From: Tulasnella sp. 424
Lineage: Eukaryota > Basidiomycota > Agaricomycetes > Cantharellales > Tulasnellaceae
DNA length: 64,000 nt
NCBI GenBank assembly: GCA_019633425.1
Contig: WSUB01000018.1
Coordinates: 191,699 to 255,698, forward strand
Direction of reading: 5' to 3'
Each line of letters begins with the position of its first letter. The first letter of the stretch is position 1. The notes beneath the pieces are model-generated. The model saw nothing but the letters and a program-made list of their open reading frames with translations. It had not been told where the DNA came from and made no database searches. Below, piece after piece: positions 42,105-54,344 of the stretch. The position numbers were made by a program, and so were the translations under genes.

Positions 42105-44602
42105 TCAGGAAGGCGAGGAAGGAGCGGGCGACAAGCTCGAATCTGGATCTTCCACTCGGACACTAGAAGCCCTTGACCGCTCTTCTTGTAAACTTTCATC
42201 TGTCTTCGCCTTGCCCTTTCCCTTCCGATCCTTTGGGCGCGTCTCCTCACCGGGTGGAGATGGGCCATAATCAACCCGAGCCTTCTTCCTGAGCGAGTAA
42301 CCTTTCGCTGGCTGCGTGCTAGCGCCAGGGGTCGCCGTTGCGTCACCGTCTTCCTCTTGATCATCGGGATCAATCTGACGCTTCCGCTTTGAGGGCTTGA
42401 CGGCAGCAGGGCGCGATCCAGAAGGTTCTCCCTCGCCCGTTTGCCGTGCCTTAGACTTGGTTCGAGGTCTCGGACGACGTTTAGGTTTATCGCCCAGTGA
42501 AACGTTGGTATCAGGCGTTTCATCCTCTGCCTGCGCGACCTCGGCTTCAGATTCTCCTGTGGGCTCCCGCGCTTTTGTTTCACTGCTTGCGGACTTTCCC
42601 TTCGATTTGCTGGTCTTCGCCTTCTGCAAAATTTTCCATCGCCGCCAGCACTATTGGAAAGAAGGTATCATGAATAAAAATTAAAGCCCAAAGGAGGTCG
42701 ACAGTTATCGCGACAGACTCACCTGATTGTCTGTCCTCCCGCCAATCTCAGCTGCGACCGCGGGCCAGTCAAGACCCTTTGCTTTGAGCTCAATAAGTTG
42801 TGCATCCTCCTGCAAAAGAGAGCTCGTTAGAAAAGATCTCCCTTCCAAGAAGCGCATTCGAGCTCACCTCCTCGGTGAAATCCGTCCTTTTGATGCTGGG
42901 GTCGACTTGGTTCACCCACCGTTCCCGACATTGAGCTCCGGTCCTCCCAGGTACAAACTGCTTCACCTTGCTCCACTTCGGACCTAGCTCGGCAACGGCT
43001 TTCGCCAAGTTATCATCTTCCGATTTTGTCCATTTAGCTCGCCGAATGGAGGGGTCGAGAGAGTTTCGATAACGGTCGGAGCATTGACGTGCACTGCGCG
43101 AATACGGAAGCATAGACGCCACTACAAGATTAACGCGAGAGGCGTAAGCGAAAAGCTACTGGACAGGTGGTCCAACAAATTCCTTACCGAGTGACCAGTT
43201 GTTCCTTCCGTGCGAATTCACGAGGTCTAGCAAGGCTTGGTCTTCTTCCTCCGTCCACGCTTGGACTGGGTCGCCTTCCTTCCTCTTTGGCTTTTGCTTG
43301 CCTTTTTGCTCAGTCGAGGGCCCTGCTCCCTCAACAGAGCCATCTCCAAATGCACTGGGCGTCATCGAGAGGCCAGGTACCGGTTCTACCGATCCCTCCG
43401 GCAGCGTGGGTGGATGATCCCCAACTGGAAGGCGTTGTCCTGGACCAAGTTTCAACCACTGTCGCAGACATTCAGCAGCCACACGAGTTCCCTGGAGGAA
43501 TCGAAAAGATCAGTCAGACTGAGACCGTAATAGCGACCATGCCAATCCAACTCACGCCCAGCTTCTCTGAAACCTGGATCCAGTCAACAGCGGGCTCATC
43601 GGCTCTTTCCTCCTCAACCTCATTCTCGTCTTCCCGATCACCGGTTGGAATAGTTGATTCGCTTACTGCCCTCCTTAGAGCAGTGAGTTCTTCCGCGGAC
43701 CAGGGCCCTTTCTTTATCTTCGGATGGTCTGAGCCTAACCACTGGACCTTACAATCCCCGGCCGAACGCGATGACGTCGAGGAAGGGAGAAGCAGAGCGA
43801 CCTAAACAGTATGACTTCAGAAACTAGATCAAAGTGGAGACTTAGCGACTCACCTTGTTTGCCACCTTATCCCAATCTAAGTCTGTTGCATCCATGTTTT
43901 CATAGAAGGAATCGGGATTCGCTTGAACTGCATCTAAAACGTCTGCTCGACCGCTAGTAAATCCATCAGCTCGGGTGGCAGGTTACTTCTGCCAGAAAGA
44001 GAGTGGACTACCTGTCTTTGAGCTCCAGAGCATAACAACGCTTTTGCTCCGAAATCACGACACCCTTGAGAACCTTGCGATCGGCGGTTGTCCCTATTCA
44101 AAACCAATCAGAAACGTTCCTAAAGGATATGGGTTACGTTGTCGGAAACATACAAGGTCTGGGTTTGATCTTCTCAAGATGTCGTTCCCGATGCATTGCA
44201 GCTTCATAGAAAGGCGAGTCCTGGGGAAAAGATGTGACCAAGAAGCAACATGTTTGTTCATATCGAAGAACTTACAGGATCGGAGAGCCTGGTCAGAATC
44301 CTGACTTTGATGGAGTCCTTCACTTGAATGCGTTGCGGCTGTTCTGTCTCATCCATTTCGACAACGTCTCGCTCTTTGGACGAGTATTGTTCGACTTCGC
44401 CCTTTTATGCAATAGATCAGCTTATGTGCTTGGAATATAATTATGAGAGACTCGCTATTAGTGCGTCCACATCATCTATCCCTGCTTTGAGTCTTGCGAT
44501 GAATTGTCGCAGCTTTTGCTGTTGGGCCTCATTGGATTGCAGAGCTTCTAAAGTGACTCTTCTCGCTTCGATTAGACCTGAGTCATCTTCTGATGTCGAC
44601 AT
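42105..44602 (-). CDS. Multi-repeat Myb/SANT DNA-binding protein, SNAPC4-like
   Basis: Multi-exon gene. The start is a helical N-terminus (MSTSEDDSGLIEARRVTLEA). Downstream segments include RERHLEKIKPRP and a degenerate repeat with KKGPWSAEELTALRRAV and CLRQWLKLG. Canonical Myb repeats follow: WTEEEDQALLDLV with ARQCSDRYRNSLDP, AKWTKSEDDNLAKAV with GAQCRERWVNQVDP, and a third with DNQCWRRWKILQKAK. The C-terminal 170 residues are basic and Ser/Pro-rich with several KRRPRPR/KSKGKGK patches. Four to five Myb repeats in series with this N-terminal layout are typical of the SNAPc large subunit that drives snRNA promoters. The alternative is a fungal Bas1-type factor. I did not fix the small 5' exons. 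Confidence 0.75.
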
Positions 44603-44872
44603 ATTCCGAATAACGCCTTCTGGTGAAAGATAAAATGCTCACAAGTTAGTCGCGCTGCTCGGTGACCGGCGGTCGGTGGTGGTTGAATGGCAGCTCCGTT
44701 AGGTCCGATAACACCGCTCTAAGCACCGTCTTGGTTAAATTTCACTGCCTCGAGTCCTTCCACCACTCCCGTCTTTCAACCACAACCACATCTTCCCTCT
44801 TACCTCCCCAACCTCTTCCCCTTCCCCTCCTATACCCTCCCCCTCCTCCCCTCTCCATTTCAAACCGCACGA

Positions 44873-45202
44873 ATGGCAAAGTCACTAAGAGCCAAGTGCA
44901 ACAAGCCCCACAAGGCTGCGAAGCGGAATGATCCCAAAAGCGCCTATGCGGCCGCAGAAGCTGCTCGGTTACAAGCCCTCAACGCCAGGCTAGTGGCGAA
45001 GTTCTCAGAACCCATCGTACGAACGATCAAGAAGGAAGTGCCCGTCGAGAAGGGCAAAGACGAGATGGATGTCGAAGGCGACGGTGAGCAATGGCGGTTC
45101 TCGTTATTCGGTCTCATTGACCAGGACGACCTTCATTGCTGTACGGATGAGCCATGGCCAGCGCTGCTCAGCGCCTTGATGGAAGGCGTGGCTTCAACCT
45201 AG
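44873..45202 (+). CDS. DUF2423 protein (YBL028C / LLP-homolog type)
   Basis: The start MAKSLRAKCNKPHKAAKRND is the hallmark of this small basic nucleolar protein family, followed by AEAARLQALNARLVAKF and a KKEVPVEKGKDEMDVEG stretch. The 109-residue frame is drawn as one exon. The last 30 residues (WRFSLFGLIDQDDLHC) are less typical, and an intron before them cannot be excluded. Family members are linked to ribosome biogenesis. It is divergent from the SNAPC4-like gene, 270 bp apart, after a long pyrimidine-rich leader. Confidence 0.75.
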   Translation: MAKSLRAKCNKPHKAAKRNDPKSAYAAAEAARLQALNARLVAKFSEPIVRTIKKEVPVEKGKDEMDVEGDGEQWRFSLFGLIDQDDLHCCTDEPWPALLSALMEGVAST

Positions 45203-45755
45203 AGCGGTTTTATCATATTTAAAACTCTTTACCCACTTCTCTGCCCCGGACTTAGAGCTGACTGTATCCTGCCTCCTTCAGAACCCGAAGTCCGCATCGA
45301 GAGGACGACCGAGGTCATCGAAGGAGGTCTGTATTACTATCTTTGTATTTTATTTTCGTTATGCTCAATCATTATGCTGCGAACTCCGGTTCACAACAGA
45401 ATACGACAAACTTGACAGTCACGGCAAAATCTCGACGTCCGGTCGAAGGCTCACCTCCAGAAATAGATGGATTGACTCGCATCCAAACTTGAAATTCCCA
45501 AAGAAGCGGAAACCAAAAGGAAAATTTTAACATTCTTTTATCAAAAATGTACAATGCCATGTGGTCAAGTGGGTTCCTAGTTTTGGGCCGCGAGGTTGGC
45601 ATATACATACCTCTCGAGTCACGCCTATATGGGAGATCAGTGTCACCAAGCAAACGAGCTCGAGGCCGTTAGGCAGCAAATCTGAGACTCTTCACGCAAC
45701 GCTATCCACAACCAAGTCTTGGATACACAGATATAATACAAGATCAGACTTTCGA
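45203..45755. other. Intergenic, no gene seen
   Basis: Convergent region between the DUF2423 gene and the SV2-like transporter. Short frames on both strands are not extendable. A ttattttcgtt/atgctcaatcattatg region near 45,350 may be the 3' end of the DUF2423 transcript. Confidence 0.35.
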
Positions 45756-48464
45756 CTAATGAGACACATGATTATAACCACTTCCCCCATTGTTTTCGCC
45801 CTCGGTTGGGAGAAGAAGAACACAAGCGGCCGCAACGGTTAAAATCCCTGCTGCGACGTACATGGGGAGAGAAGTATCCCTTGCAAGGAGATGGCCTCCC
45901 AATATCGGAGCAATCATTCCGCCGCTGCAGGGCGCAATACGATAAGATTCGTTAGCTATAGGCTCTTCATATACCGCAACAATGCTTACATTCGGCTCAG
46001 AGCTGATGCTGTTCCGCACGCCGTTCCGCGGACTGCAAAGCAGTTGGATCAATGTCAGCAATGACTTTAGGGCACATTAAGAAGTAGTCGGCGTACTGTT
46101 TGGAGGGAAGATGTCGGGCGTAATTCTGAAAAGTTTAACGCGTGATGAGAACTCCGAAATTCTAGTTCGGTCGTCGAACCTACCCATATAAAATAGCCCA
46201 CATCGTCTGAAAATTCTTATCAGCACTCTTGAAACTCACTAGAGACAGAAAACTTACCGTAGCGGCAAGTGATATTAAGATTGACATCAGTGACACTCCT
46301 AATTGTGTCGTCACTTGGCAGAACCCAACACAGAACACTGCGGTGAGGAATGTGGCCAACGCCAGAGAGCGTTTGCGACCAAGTCGTGAATCGATCATAA
46401 AGGCACCAAGCTGTAGGAACAACACGCCACACAGGGGAAGAACGAAGCGGTCATGGGCAGGGGGGCAAAAAGAGCATGTATTGACGTCTAGTTAGGACAC
46501 GAAGGGAATGTTGAAGAGACGAAATTATACTGACAATGGCACCCGGGCAACCTCCCAGCGTGAATATCACCACGTCCCATAACGCTCTCTTCCTTCCACC
46601 TGATTCCGTATGACCGAGCCGGCTTTCCAGCAGCTTCGGCAAGTAGACATTGAACATGGTGTATGCTTCCAAAGAGGGTCAGTCTTTGGCGTCAAAAACT
46701 CAAAAACGATGAACTATCACCCAGCGACATCAGCATCCAAGCTGCCCAGACGAGCAAGGTTGATTGGCGGAAGTCCTCGGTGAACAGTGCTGATGTCTTC
46801 TCCCACCACGCGTTTAGAGGGACGGAAACCCACTCGACGATGTGGTCCTTCCAGGTTGGCTCGGAAAACTTGACTGACATCGAGGAACGTCGTCGTAGAT
46901 GGGCAGAGCTAGGTCGCCGACTACGATGACTTCGCATCGTCAAAACCGGTGAAGGCGGGAACGCAAAGCGCGCAGCAGTATCCATTTCAGAGCGATCCCA
47001 TAGGTCGTCAAATGCTCGTGGAACTTCCTCGGTTGGGGTCTGGAATGCATACTGGTTTGATAGAGGAGAGTCTTGCCTTGCAGTGGCATCGTATGATGGA
47101 GGTGAACCACTTTTCGGTTCGGTGGGAAGTGGTATGGACGATGGGGCTCGTACAGGTGTTTTGGGGCTTTCCGGAAGCTCGAGTTCGCCTGTTTCGACGC
47201 TATAAATGGGTTCTGGAGTGTCTTGCACGTCATATAGATCGAGCTGCATTGGCTTCCCGTTGTACTCAGCGATATGCTGCAGAGCATGAACGGCCTCTTC
47301 AGGTCGGCCAATGTTGACTAGGTAGCGAGGCGACTCTCTCAGGGTGAAGAGGATGCAGCGACCAACAAACATCAGGATGGTCTGCGTGAAATGTTTGTAA
47401 GGGAATCAGTCCAGAGGATGCAGGGGAATCATGCTCACGAAGATGCTCAGAACTGAAAGTAATATACTCCAACCCTTGTTCTGTGTGGCAACGTCGCAGG
47501 GCTCTGGTGGCTCAGGGCAACTGTTGGAGGGAATGATGATGAGCCCTGCAACGGCAGAGAGGACAGCGCCAAAGGAAAAGAAGACAGATAGTGCAACGAG
47601 AAGCCACTGCTTTCGTCGAGGAATGTTTTCAATGAAGAGAGTTCCGTCTGTTGGCATGCTGCCTCTGAAACCAAAAAAAAAAAAAGGGAACGGCAGTGCG
47701 TCAGCAACGTCGTACAACCACGTTGAACCGAAAAAGGCAATACGAACCCAATGGCTGTTCCAAGGAAGAATAAGCTGACACATAAAGACTTGAGGCCGTA
47801 TGTTAAGTAAGCAGATGTGAATCCAAATATGCCAGTTAGGAGTAGAGTTGAGTTGAACGCAAGCGTCCGCCCAAGGAGGTCAGAACCTTACGTGGAAAGT
47901 GGAGGCAAAGTCGATGCACCCCAGAATCAAGTTCAGAAGACCATGAGTATTGCGTGATCGGCTTCAGAATACGCGTAAACTGGGCTTACAGGTCCCCCAG
48001 CCAATAGAACCAAGCATCATGCCGAAGAATATGGATGTGGAGAGGACTCCTATTGAACGATCTGAGATGCTGTACTCGTCCTGGACACGGGGTAAGATGA
48101 TGGCAACGGCTTCGAGCCACATCTGTGAGGCAGGCAGACATGAGCAGAATGAAGGGAATTATACGTGATATTGAGAGGTGTAGCCGTACATTGTCTGCCA
48201 TCCAGCCTGCAATTACAGTGGAGCAACATCGGCGTCAGCAGGGCGCAACACCTGACGGACAGGGGACACTCACCGAAACCGCACAATATAAGGAGGGCGA
48301 CTTGGTAGCGACCTTCATCACGGTCACGGTGTCAAGATGAATACCTATAAATGTTGATAATAGGGGAAGGGCGTACCCATTCCAATCTTGTCAATGGTCA
48401 GTTCGAGGTTGGAGACATACTCCGTCTCCTCCTCAGCCTCTCGCTCCAGGTCATCGTGATTCAT
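45756..48464 (-). CDS. MFS transporter, SV2-like, with long central loop
   Basis: Multi-exon minus-strand gene. The start MNHDDLEREAEEETEYVSN leads into LTIDKIGMGRYQVALLILCGFGWMADN, the pattern of SV2/SVOP-type and phosphate-type MFS proteins. Later segments: LWLEAVAIILPRVQDEYSIS, SIFFGMMLGSIGWG, a helix-6 end with LRESPRYLVNIGRPEEAV, then a long hydrophilic loop of about 170 residues with RSHRSRRPSSAHLRRRSS. Helices resume with FNVYLPKLLESRLG, LGRKRSLALATFLTAVF and GGMIAPILGGHLLARDTSLP. The loop is phosphorylation-prone by composition. Plasma- or vacuolar-membrane location is likely, substrate unknown. The start could lie slightly upstream. Confidence 0.78.
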
Positions 48465-48820
48465 CCCAATCGTTAGCAAAGACCAGAGGTACTTGAGAGA
48501 GGTGACAAGGGTGGAGTACGGAGGGAAGGAGAGGAGAGCTGAGGGCGGGTTGGTCAGACCTTGGTCGTGGTAGCAGTCCGTGTTAATATGGCAAACAAAA
48601 ACGCGAGCGCTTAACGGGTAACATGGTACAGTAATACTGGTAGATATCCTACAAGATGACGTGCCCACACTGATCTTTCAGTGGTGCATCGACTCTCTAT
48701 ATGAAAACATGCAGAGTAGAGCTCAGCTGAGGTCTAACGGGAAATTGCAGGCTGGAAGGAATATCGTCAGCGCGGCAAACGATGGCATCAACGCCGCATA
48801 CCACTCACGAAAGAATTGCA

Positions 48821-49033
48821 TCAAGCTTTGGGATCCTTAGAGTGATCTCCGTATTTAGGAAGCTCATCCTCCCCTTCTTCTGCAATTCTGGTGGTGGCCA
48901 AGGCCTGTTCATCGGGGAGGTTGGCTGGATTGACAACAGCGTGCTGTCGCGTCACCCATGGCGGAGGTGTCAACTCTCGTGGGGCTCCCTTGGGTTGATT
49001 TGCGTCGTCTACTCGGCTAGGTATGCATCCCAT
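48821..49033 (-). CDS. Small protein with N-terminal acylation motif (70 aa)
   Basis: Single exon starting MGCIPSRVDD. Gly2 followed by Cys3 and Ser6 is the classic pattern for N-myristoylation plus palmitoylation, so the protein may sit at membranes. The rest is short, hydrophilic and Pro-rich. It lies in an otherwise empty 1.07-kb interval. The short length means the frame could be chance. The motif at the very start is the only real support. Confidence 0.4.
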   Translation of the reverse strand: MGCIPSRVDDANQPKGAPRELTPPPWVTRQHAVVNPANLPDEQALATTRIAEEGEDELPKYGDHSKDPKA

Positions 49034-49533
49034 CCTGGGTTGATCTCGTTCAGAGTTCTAGATTGCCCGAGAGGTAACAGTGAGTACCAGAGATTGACAA
49101 CGCTGAGTGAGCTACTTTTACCGGGTCTTCTTGGGCAAGCGATACAAGTTAGGAACAGGGAGAAAGCGCGTTCAAGCCTCTTGCCAAGTGGATTTTATTC
49201 GTGTCCACGATTCTAAATCTGGTGCTGGTGCAGCTGGCAGATGGCGTTCCTGGTGGATGCCGCGTCGTCGGTCGTCGTTGCTCTGCGCGGGGAAACGAGA
49301 ACGGACAGAAGCACTCCTTTGACGGCGATGCGGTTTCCGCTGCTAAGGTCCTGTTTTTATAAAGGAGATCGAGATACGATGATGAATTTTCAGCGTTCAT
49401 TCTAGCTTCTGGTCGTTGAGAGGGAGGATGGAAGGCGACAATTGCGACCCTGTTTATCCAGTCTGACCACAAACAAGTTTGAGCGTTCTCATCAACGGCG
49501 CTTTCAACGACAAGCTCCATCCCCAATCAGACG

Positions 49534-52500
49534 ATGAGTGCAGAGGACATCGAGAAGCTTCTGGCACAATGCAAGTCCAATGGTACGAGCTACAATTACT
49601 CTCTGTCTCGACTGCGATGACCCACTCGGGAGCTTTCAGATATCGACGCGAAGGTGGACGCGCTCAACAAGCTGCATTCGCAATTCCAGGAAGCTACAGA
49701 GGTTCGTCTAGCGTTCTGATCATGCTAAAAGATCTCTAGAATGACCGGATACCCATAGCTCTCCGACGTGGACAGCGTAATCGCTGCATTGAAATCCTGC
49801 CTAAGGACCTCAAACCAGCTACTCACGACCGCAACCCTCACCGTTATCCCCTCATTCATTCGGATCTTGTCATCCTTAGCTAGTCAGGCTACTTCTGGAG
49901 CAGGCAGCAATCCCCCAACTCCCGGAAAATCCGGAACATCACCTGCAGTCCAACACCTTCGGCAAGCGATTTTAGCTTTTCTGCCATCTGGTGGTGTTGT
50001 CGAACGACTAGGAGAACAGCGCGAGAAGGCTCGAGACTCTGCTCGGTTAGCCCTCGTTGAAATATCCGGAGCTGCTTTTCAGTCCAGCCCCCCGACCGTC
50101 GGATCGAGGATTAAGGATGTAGCAAAGGGGCATGAGACACCGTTAGCACTGGTAGAAAAACACGTCAAGGAACTCGGATTGGGCAGCAAAGTCGCTCGTG
50201 TTCGCGAGCAAGTGAGTATCATTTCCTCCCGTCACTGATGTCAAGCTGTTGAACCCTCTCGGCGTTTAGACGATTCTCGCTCTAGTCGAAGTTCGTCGGG
50301 AATACCGCACATTCCCCATTCGTCCGTACCTACCCCAACTCGTCGAATGCCTGGAGGATAACGACGCCAACGTCAGAGACTGTGCTCGAAGTTCTGTCGT
50401 CACATTGTTCACCGGCCCTCAAGTCTCCGACGCTGCAAGGACAGACCTCAAAAATGAGATGGCCAAGAAGGGTGTTCGAAAGGGCATCGTCAACGATGTT
50501 CTCTCGAAACTCTTGTCCGCTTCCACAACGAGCTCCATATCCACGCCAGATGTCTCGGAGCCCGGAGAGGAGGGGAGCGCATCATCAGCACGTATGGCTG
50601 CCAGGAAGCCCAACCCTTTGGCGCGGAGTGCCACCGCCCCAACATTCATTCGGACGGCCACAGTTGCCAGTGCGAGTACCACGATGTCGGAGGAAGTGGC
50701 TGTCTCACCCTCGACGACGGAGATTCCGGACGTCTATGTAGGGGAATTGACATCCTTAACGTTTTCTGACAACTGACGGATCCTACCAATACCCCTTAGA
50801 TTGCCTCCGCTCGGGACCTCGAGCATGAATTCGCTGCGATGGTACCATTCTTCGAGGTAGGTTCCCCTTGAAGCTATAACCCGGGGTTTTTGTAGATCTC
50901 ATATTTGAAACTCAGGGGAAAGAAACCGAGCACAATTGGTTGGATCGGGAAAAATCTGTCATTCGCTTGAGAGGAATGGTTAGAGGGGATGTGCATGAGC
51001 GGTACCCGGACGCTTGGTTTACTGGCTTGAAAGGCGGTATCCTCGAAAACACGCTTAAAGCGGTAAGCCCCTTCGGTGATCCGTCATTTCAATAGCAGTA
51101 GAAGCTGATAAACATTGTCTCGGAAGCTTCAAAGTCTCCGAACAACGGTGGCGTCCCAGGCGTGTTTGTTGTATGCGGAGCTCGCTACTGCGATGACCAC
51201 CAACTTTGATCCTCTGATCGAGATTGTCTTGACCCACCTTCTCAAAATGGGTGGTTTCACCAAGAAAATCGCTGCACAGCAATCTCAGGCGTCCGTAACG
51301 TCCATTCTCACATATACTTCCGCGACTCCAAGACTAGTCCTACCGCTCCTGTGGTCTTACGCTCAAGAGAAGACTGTTCAAGTTCGTGCGTTCTGCACGG
51401 CCCATTTCAAGACGATATTGGAAGTGCATGCCACGCGACCAGCAGGGAAGGCAGCGATTGAGAGCTCTGGTGGATTGGATATTATCGAGAGGGCGGTGAA
51501 GAAGAGCTTGAGCGATCCGAATCCGGGTGTTCGGGAGCAAGCGCGAATCGTGTTTTGGTTATTCAATGACATCTGGCCTGCAAACGCTGGAGCTGTCATG
51601 AATACTCTCGATGGTGTAGCGAAGAAACAGCTCGACAAGGCCAACCCCAACCCGGGTGGGTTGTCCTCTGCAGCTGCTGTAGCAACTCCCGCGCCGAAGA
51701 AGTCGTCAGTGGCCGCTGCGATCGCTGCAAGCAGGGCCAAGGCCAAAGTCCTCGCTACCGCGCCACCGACTTTGCGACATGCTGCCACTTCAGGAGCTGC
51801 GTCAAAAGCTGCTCTTCCTAGGCGAGAAGGATCGCCTTCCGCGACGGCTATGGGCAAAAGGGCGGCTTCTCCAGGAGCTCACCACAGGGCAGCGTCTCCA
51901 GTATCACCTCGAGGGAGCGGCTTAGCTTCTCCACCCACCTCGCGATCAGCTTCACCGCCAGTCACTCGACCAAACAACCTCCGGTCTCCAACTTCTTTGA
52001 ACGGATCGAAAGGGAAGTCCCCAGCGCTTCCGATCCACTCCCCCCCACCCCGGCTCCCAAGAACGCAGTCAGTCTCCCCTCCTTCCTCACCCACACCTCC
52101 AACCCGTCGAACGTCGTCACCCCTAGTCCCCCTCGGAAGATCAACCGCCAAACCGGGACGCTCGGCGCTTGGACAATCACATGCGGCCTCGTTGTTCAAC
52201 ACGGCGTCCTTCCGTGACTCGATCATAATACCTCCAGGCCTAGACGAAGAATGCATCACGGCGATGCAGATTCCTCTCCCTCTCGACTCGGACGAGGAGG
52301 ACGAAGGTGGAATGGACCGATCTATGAACTTGATGAGCTTCTCTTCCGCATGGGAGAACATGGGAGGGACTGGCGGAGGGGTGGTATCATCCGCGTTGTC
52401 GACTCCAGTGATTACCGCCGCAGTTCCTGATTCTGTCATTCACGATAACTACCGGGCGCAAGCTCAACAAGCTGAGAGTGCAGCCGCACAGTTGTTGGAG

Positions 52501-54045
52501 TTGGTGCATGATGATGACATTCCTGCGCTGAACGCGCCACCACTGGTCCCGTTGTCACCGAACCAGCCTCTAGTAACGTTGTCACCGAACCCGCCTCCAG
52601 CAGTATTGCCGCCGGCACCGTCGACGTTCCTAACTCCGGGTTCAGAGCCTGCCCCCAAGCTACCAACGTTCCGACCTCCACCTGTGACTCCAAAGTCACG
52701 CGTAAGCAGTTTAGCTCAGGCTTTGAAGGACTTCCGGAATAGCCCGCCCGCCGCGTCGTCCGGCCAGTCGCCATTGATGAATCGCGTTCTCTTTGAACGG
52801 AACGATATGACAGGAGTTTGGTGGAGGATGAGGCGCAAAGGTTCGTTGCTTCAACCTTCTTACTTCTGACATCCACTGACCTACCTTGTGATTCGTTAGC
52901 CATAGCGAAGGGTCCAGCTGAAGGAGAGGAACCTTCGGGCGACACTACACAGCTCGAAGAAGGCGTCTCCAAGCTTGAAAATGGATCAGCAGATGTGGGC
53001 ACGCTCAAGACGCTCCTTTTCATCTGCTCGAAGAACCCGTCGAGCAGTGCCCCACCATCCCCACTTTTGGGAGCAGTCAACGGGCATCGCGCCCCTTCAA
53101 ATGGAATGCTAACTCCCACTACACCGTCACCTCTCGGGGCCGGAAAGCGGGCTCCTGGAAGCGGCGACATTTGGCAAGACGGAAAGGCGTTGGATAACTT
53201 GTTGCTCACTTTGACTCGCTTCTTGACTAGAGACAAGGTGGGCTCGATCCCTTTACGCGAATCGTATCGTCTATTGATGGGATGGTTTTCCAGAGTGCGG
53301 ATCTCTTAGACTATGGACTTATGGTGCTCTACGAGATGGTCTTCAACCAAAGTTCGCTGTTGACGGGCCACGAGAGCTTGGTCTTTTCGTTCTTGTTGGA
53401 AGTCCGATATGCAAAGAAACTTAACGTAGGGTGGCGTACTCTGTCCGTTGGGTCGCGCTGATATCTCCCCCTTTCTAGGTTTTTGAGGCTACTAATGCTA
53501 TTCGAGACGTATTGATCGAGAAATGCGACCCAATCCTGGGACTATCGACTGTCCATCGTAACTTGGAGGACTTCCTCAAGAAGCCTGCCGTCGAGGAGTC
53601 CCTGGCCGAGGCGAGGACGAGCTCCTACTGCTTCTCGTTGGTCGCTCTAGCCAAATTCATTCTCCTGCTGCCCGCTGAGGTGCTCGAGGATGAACTACCT
53701 CGTATCAAGGGCACTTTGATCACGGTGAGTGTTGTACCGCATCCATAAGTCGAATTTGGGTATGCTTACAGCGGACTCCGTCAGGCCCTGTCCGACTCGA
53801 CATCAGCTTCTATTAGAGAGGCGGCGTATGTGACTATCACCTCAGCTCAGATGAAGTTGCGCGACGAACGGCAGCTGTTTACCATTTTGAGCGGTCTATC
53901 TGAGACGCAGAAGCACCTTTTGACCTACGAGTTCGAGAAGCTCAAAGCTCGGGGTCCCCAAAAGAGCGAAGCGGAGGCTGCAGGATTACAGAAGCTGGGC
54001 GGGAGGATCCGGCACTTAGATGCATTGCCTGCTCCTCATGCTTAG
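49534..54045 (+). CDS. STU1: STU1/CLASP-family microtubule-binding protein (1308 aa)
   Basis: Eleven exons: 49534-49582, 49640-49701, 49759-50211, 50270-50737, 50800-50856, 50916-51062, 51127-52840, 52900-53237, 53294-53425, 53479-53724 and 53785-54045. All are in frame. TOG/HEAT-type helical repeats occur in the first 350 residues (FPIRPYLPQLVECLEDNDANVRDCARSSV) and in the CLASP N-terminal domain from about residue 430 (LRTTVASQACLLYAELATAM, VLTHLLKMGGFTKKIAAQQS). A 350-residue Ser/Pro/Arg-rich region (many SPP, SxIP-like words) follows, then a C-terminal helical domain. CLASP proteins rescue and stabilise spindle microtubules. The Ser/Pro-rich basic section is the expected lattice-binding and Cdk-regulated part. 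Confidence 0.9.
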
Positions 54046-54344
54046 GCAGCTGCCCCACATAACCTTTTTCCTGGCCTTGCTTGTACATTGATATCTACGT
54101 CCGACTACCACTCACTACTACTCTCGCTTCTGTGCTTTTCGCTTTCGTTATTTCATATATCTGTTTACTCGTCGATCTTTCGTTGTCGCATATACATTAC
54201 GCCTAGAATTTGGGTGCCAGCTTTGAGAAGTGAGTGGGATTCTGCGATGGCCACTAGGGCGGGCCGTGGCGTTAGAGATTTTTCCCTCATGTTTGGATTT
54301 GAGGTTGAACCGGTCTCTCCACCCACCGTCACCCCCACCTCACC

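Noticed and set aside
51378..52439. Minus-strand frames over STU1
   Set aside because: Shadows of the Ser/Pro-rich coding region. The plus frame links precisely to ten other exons.
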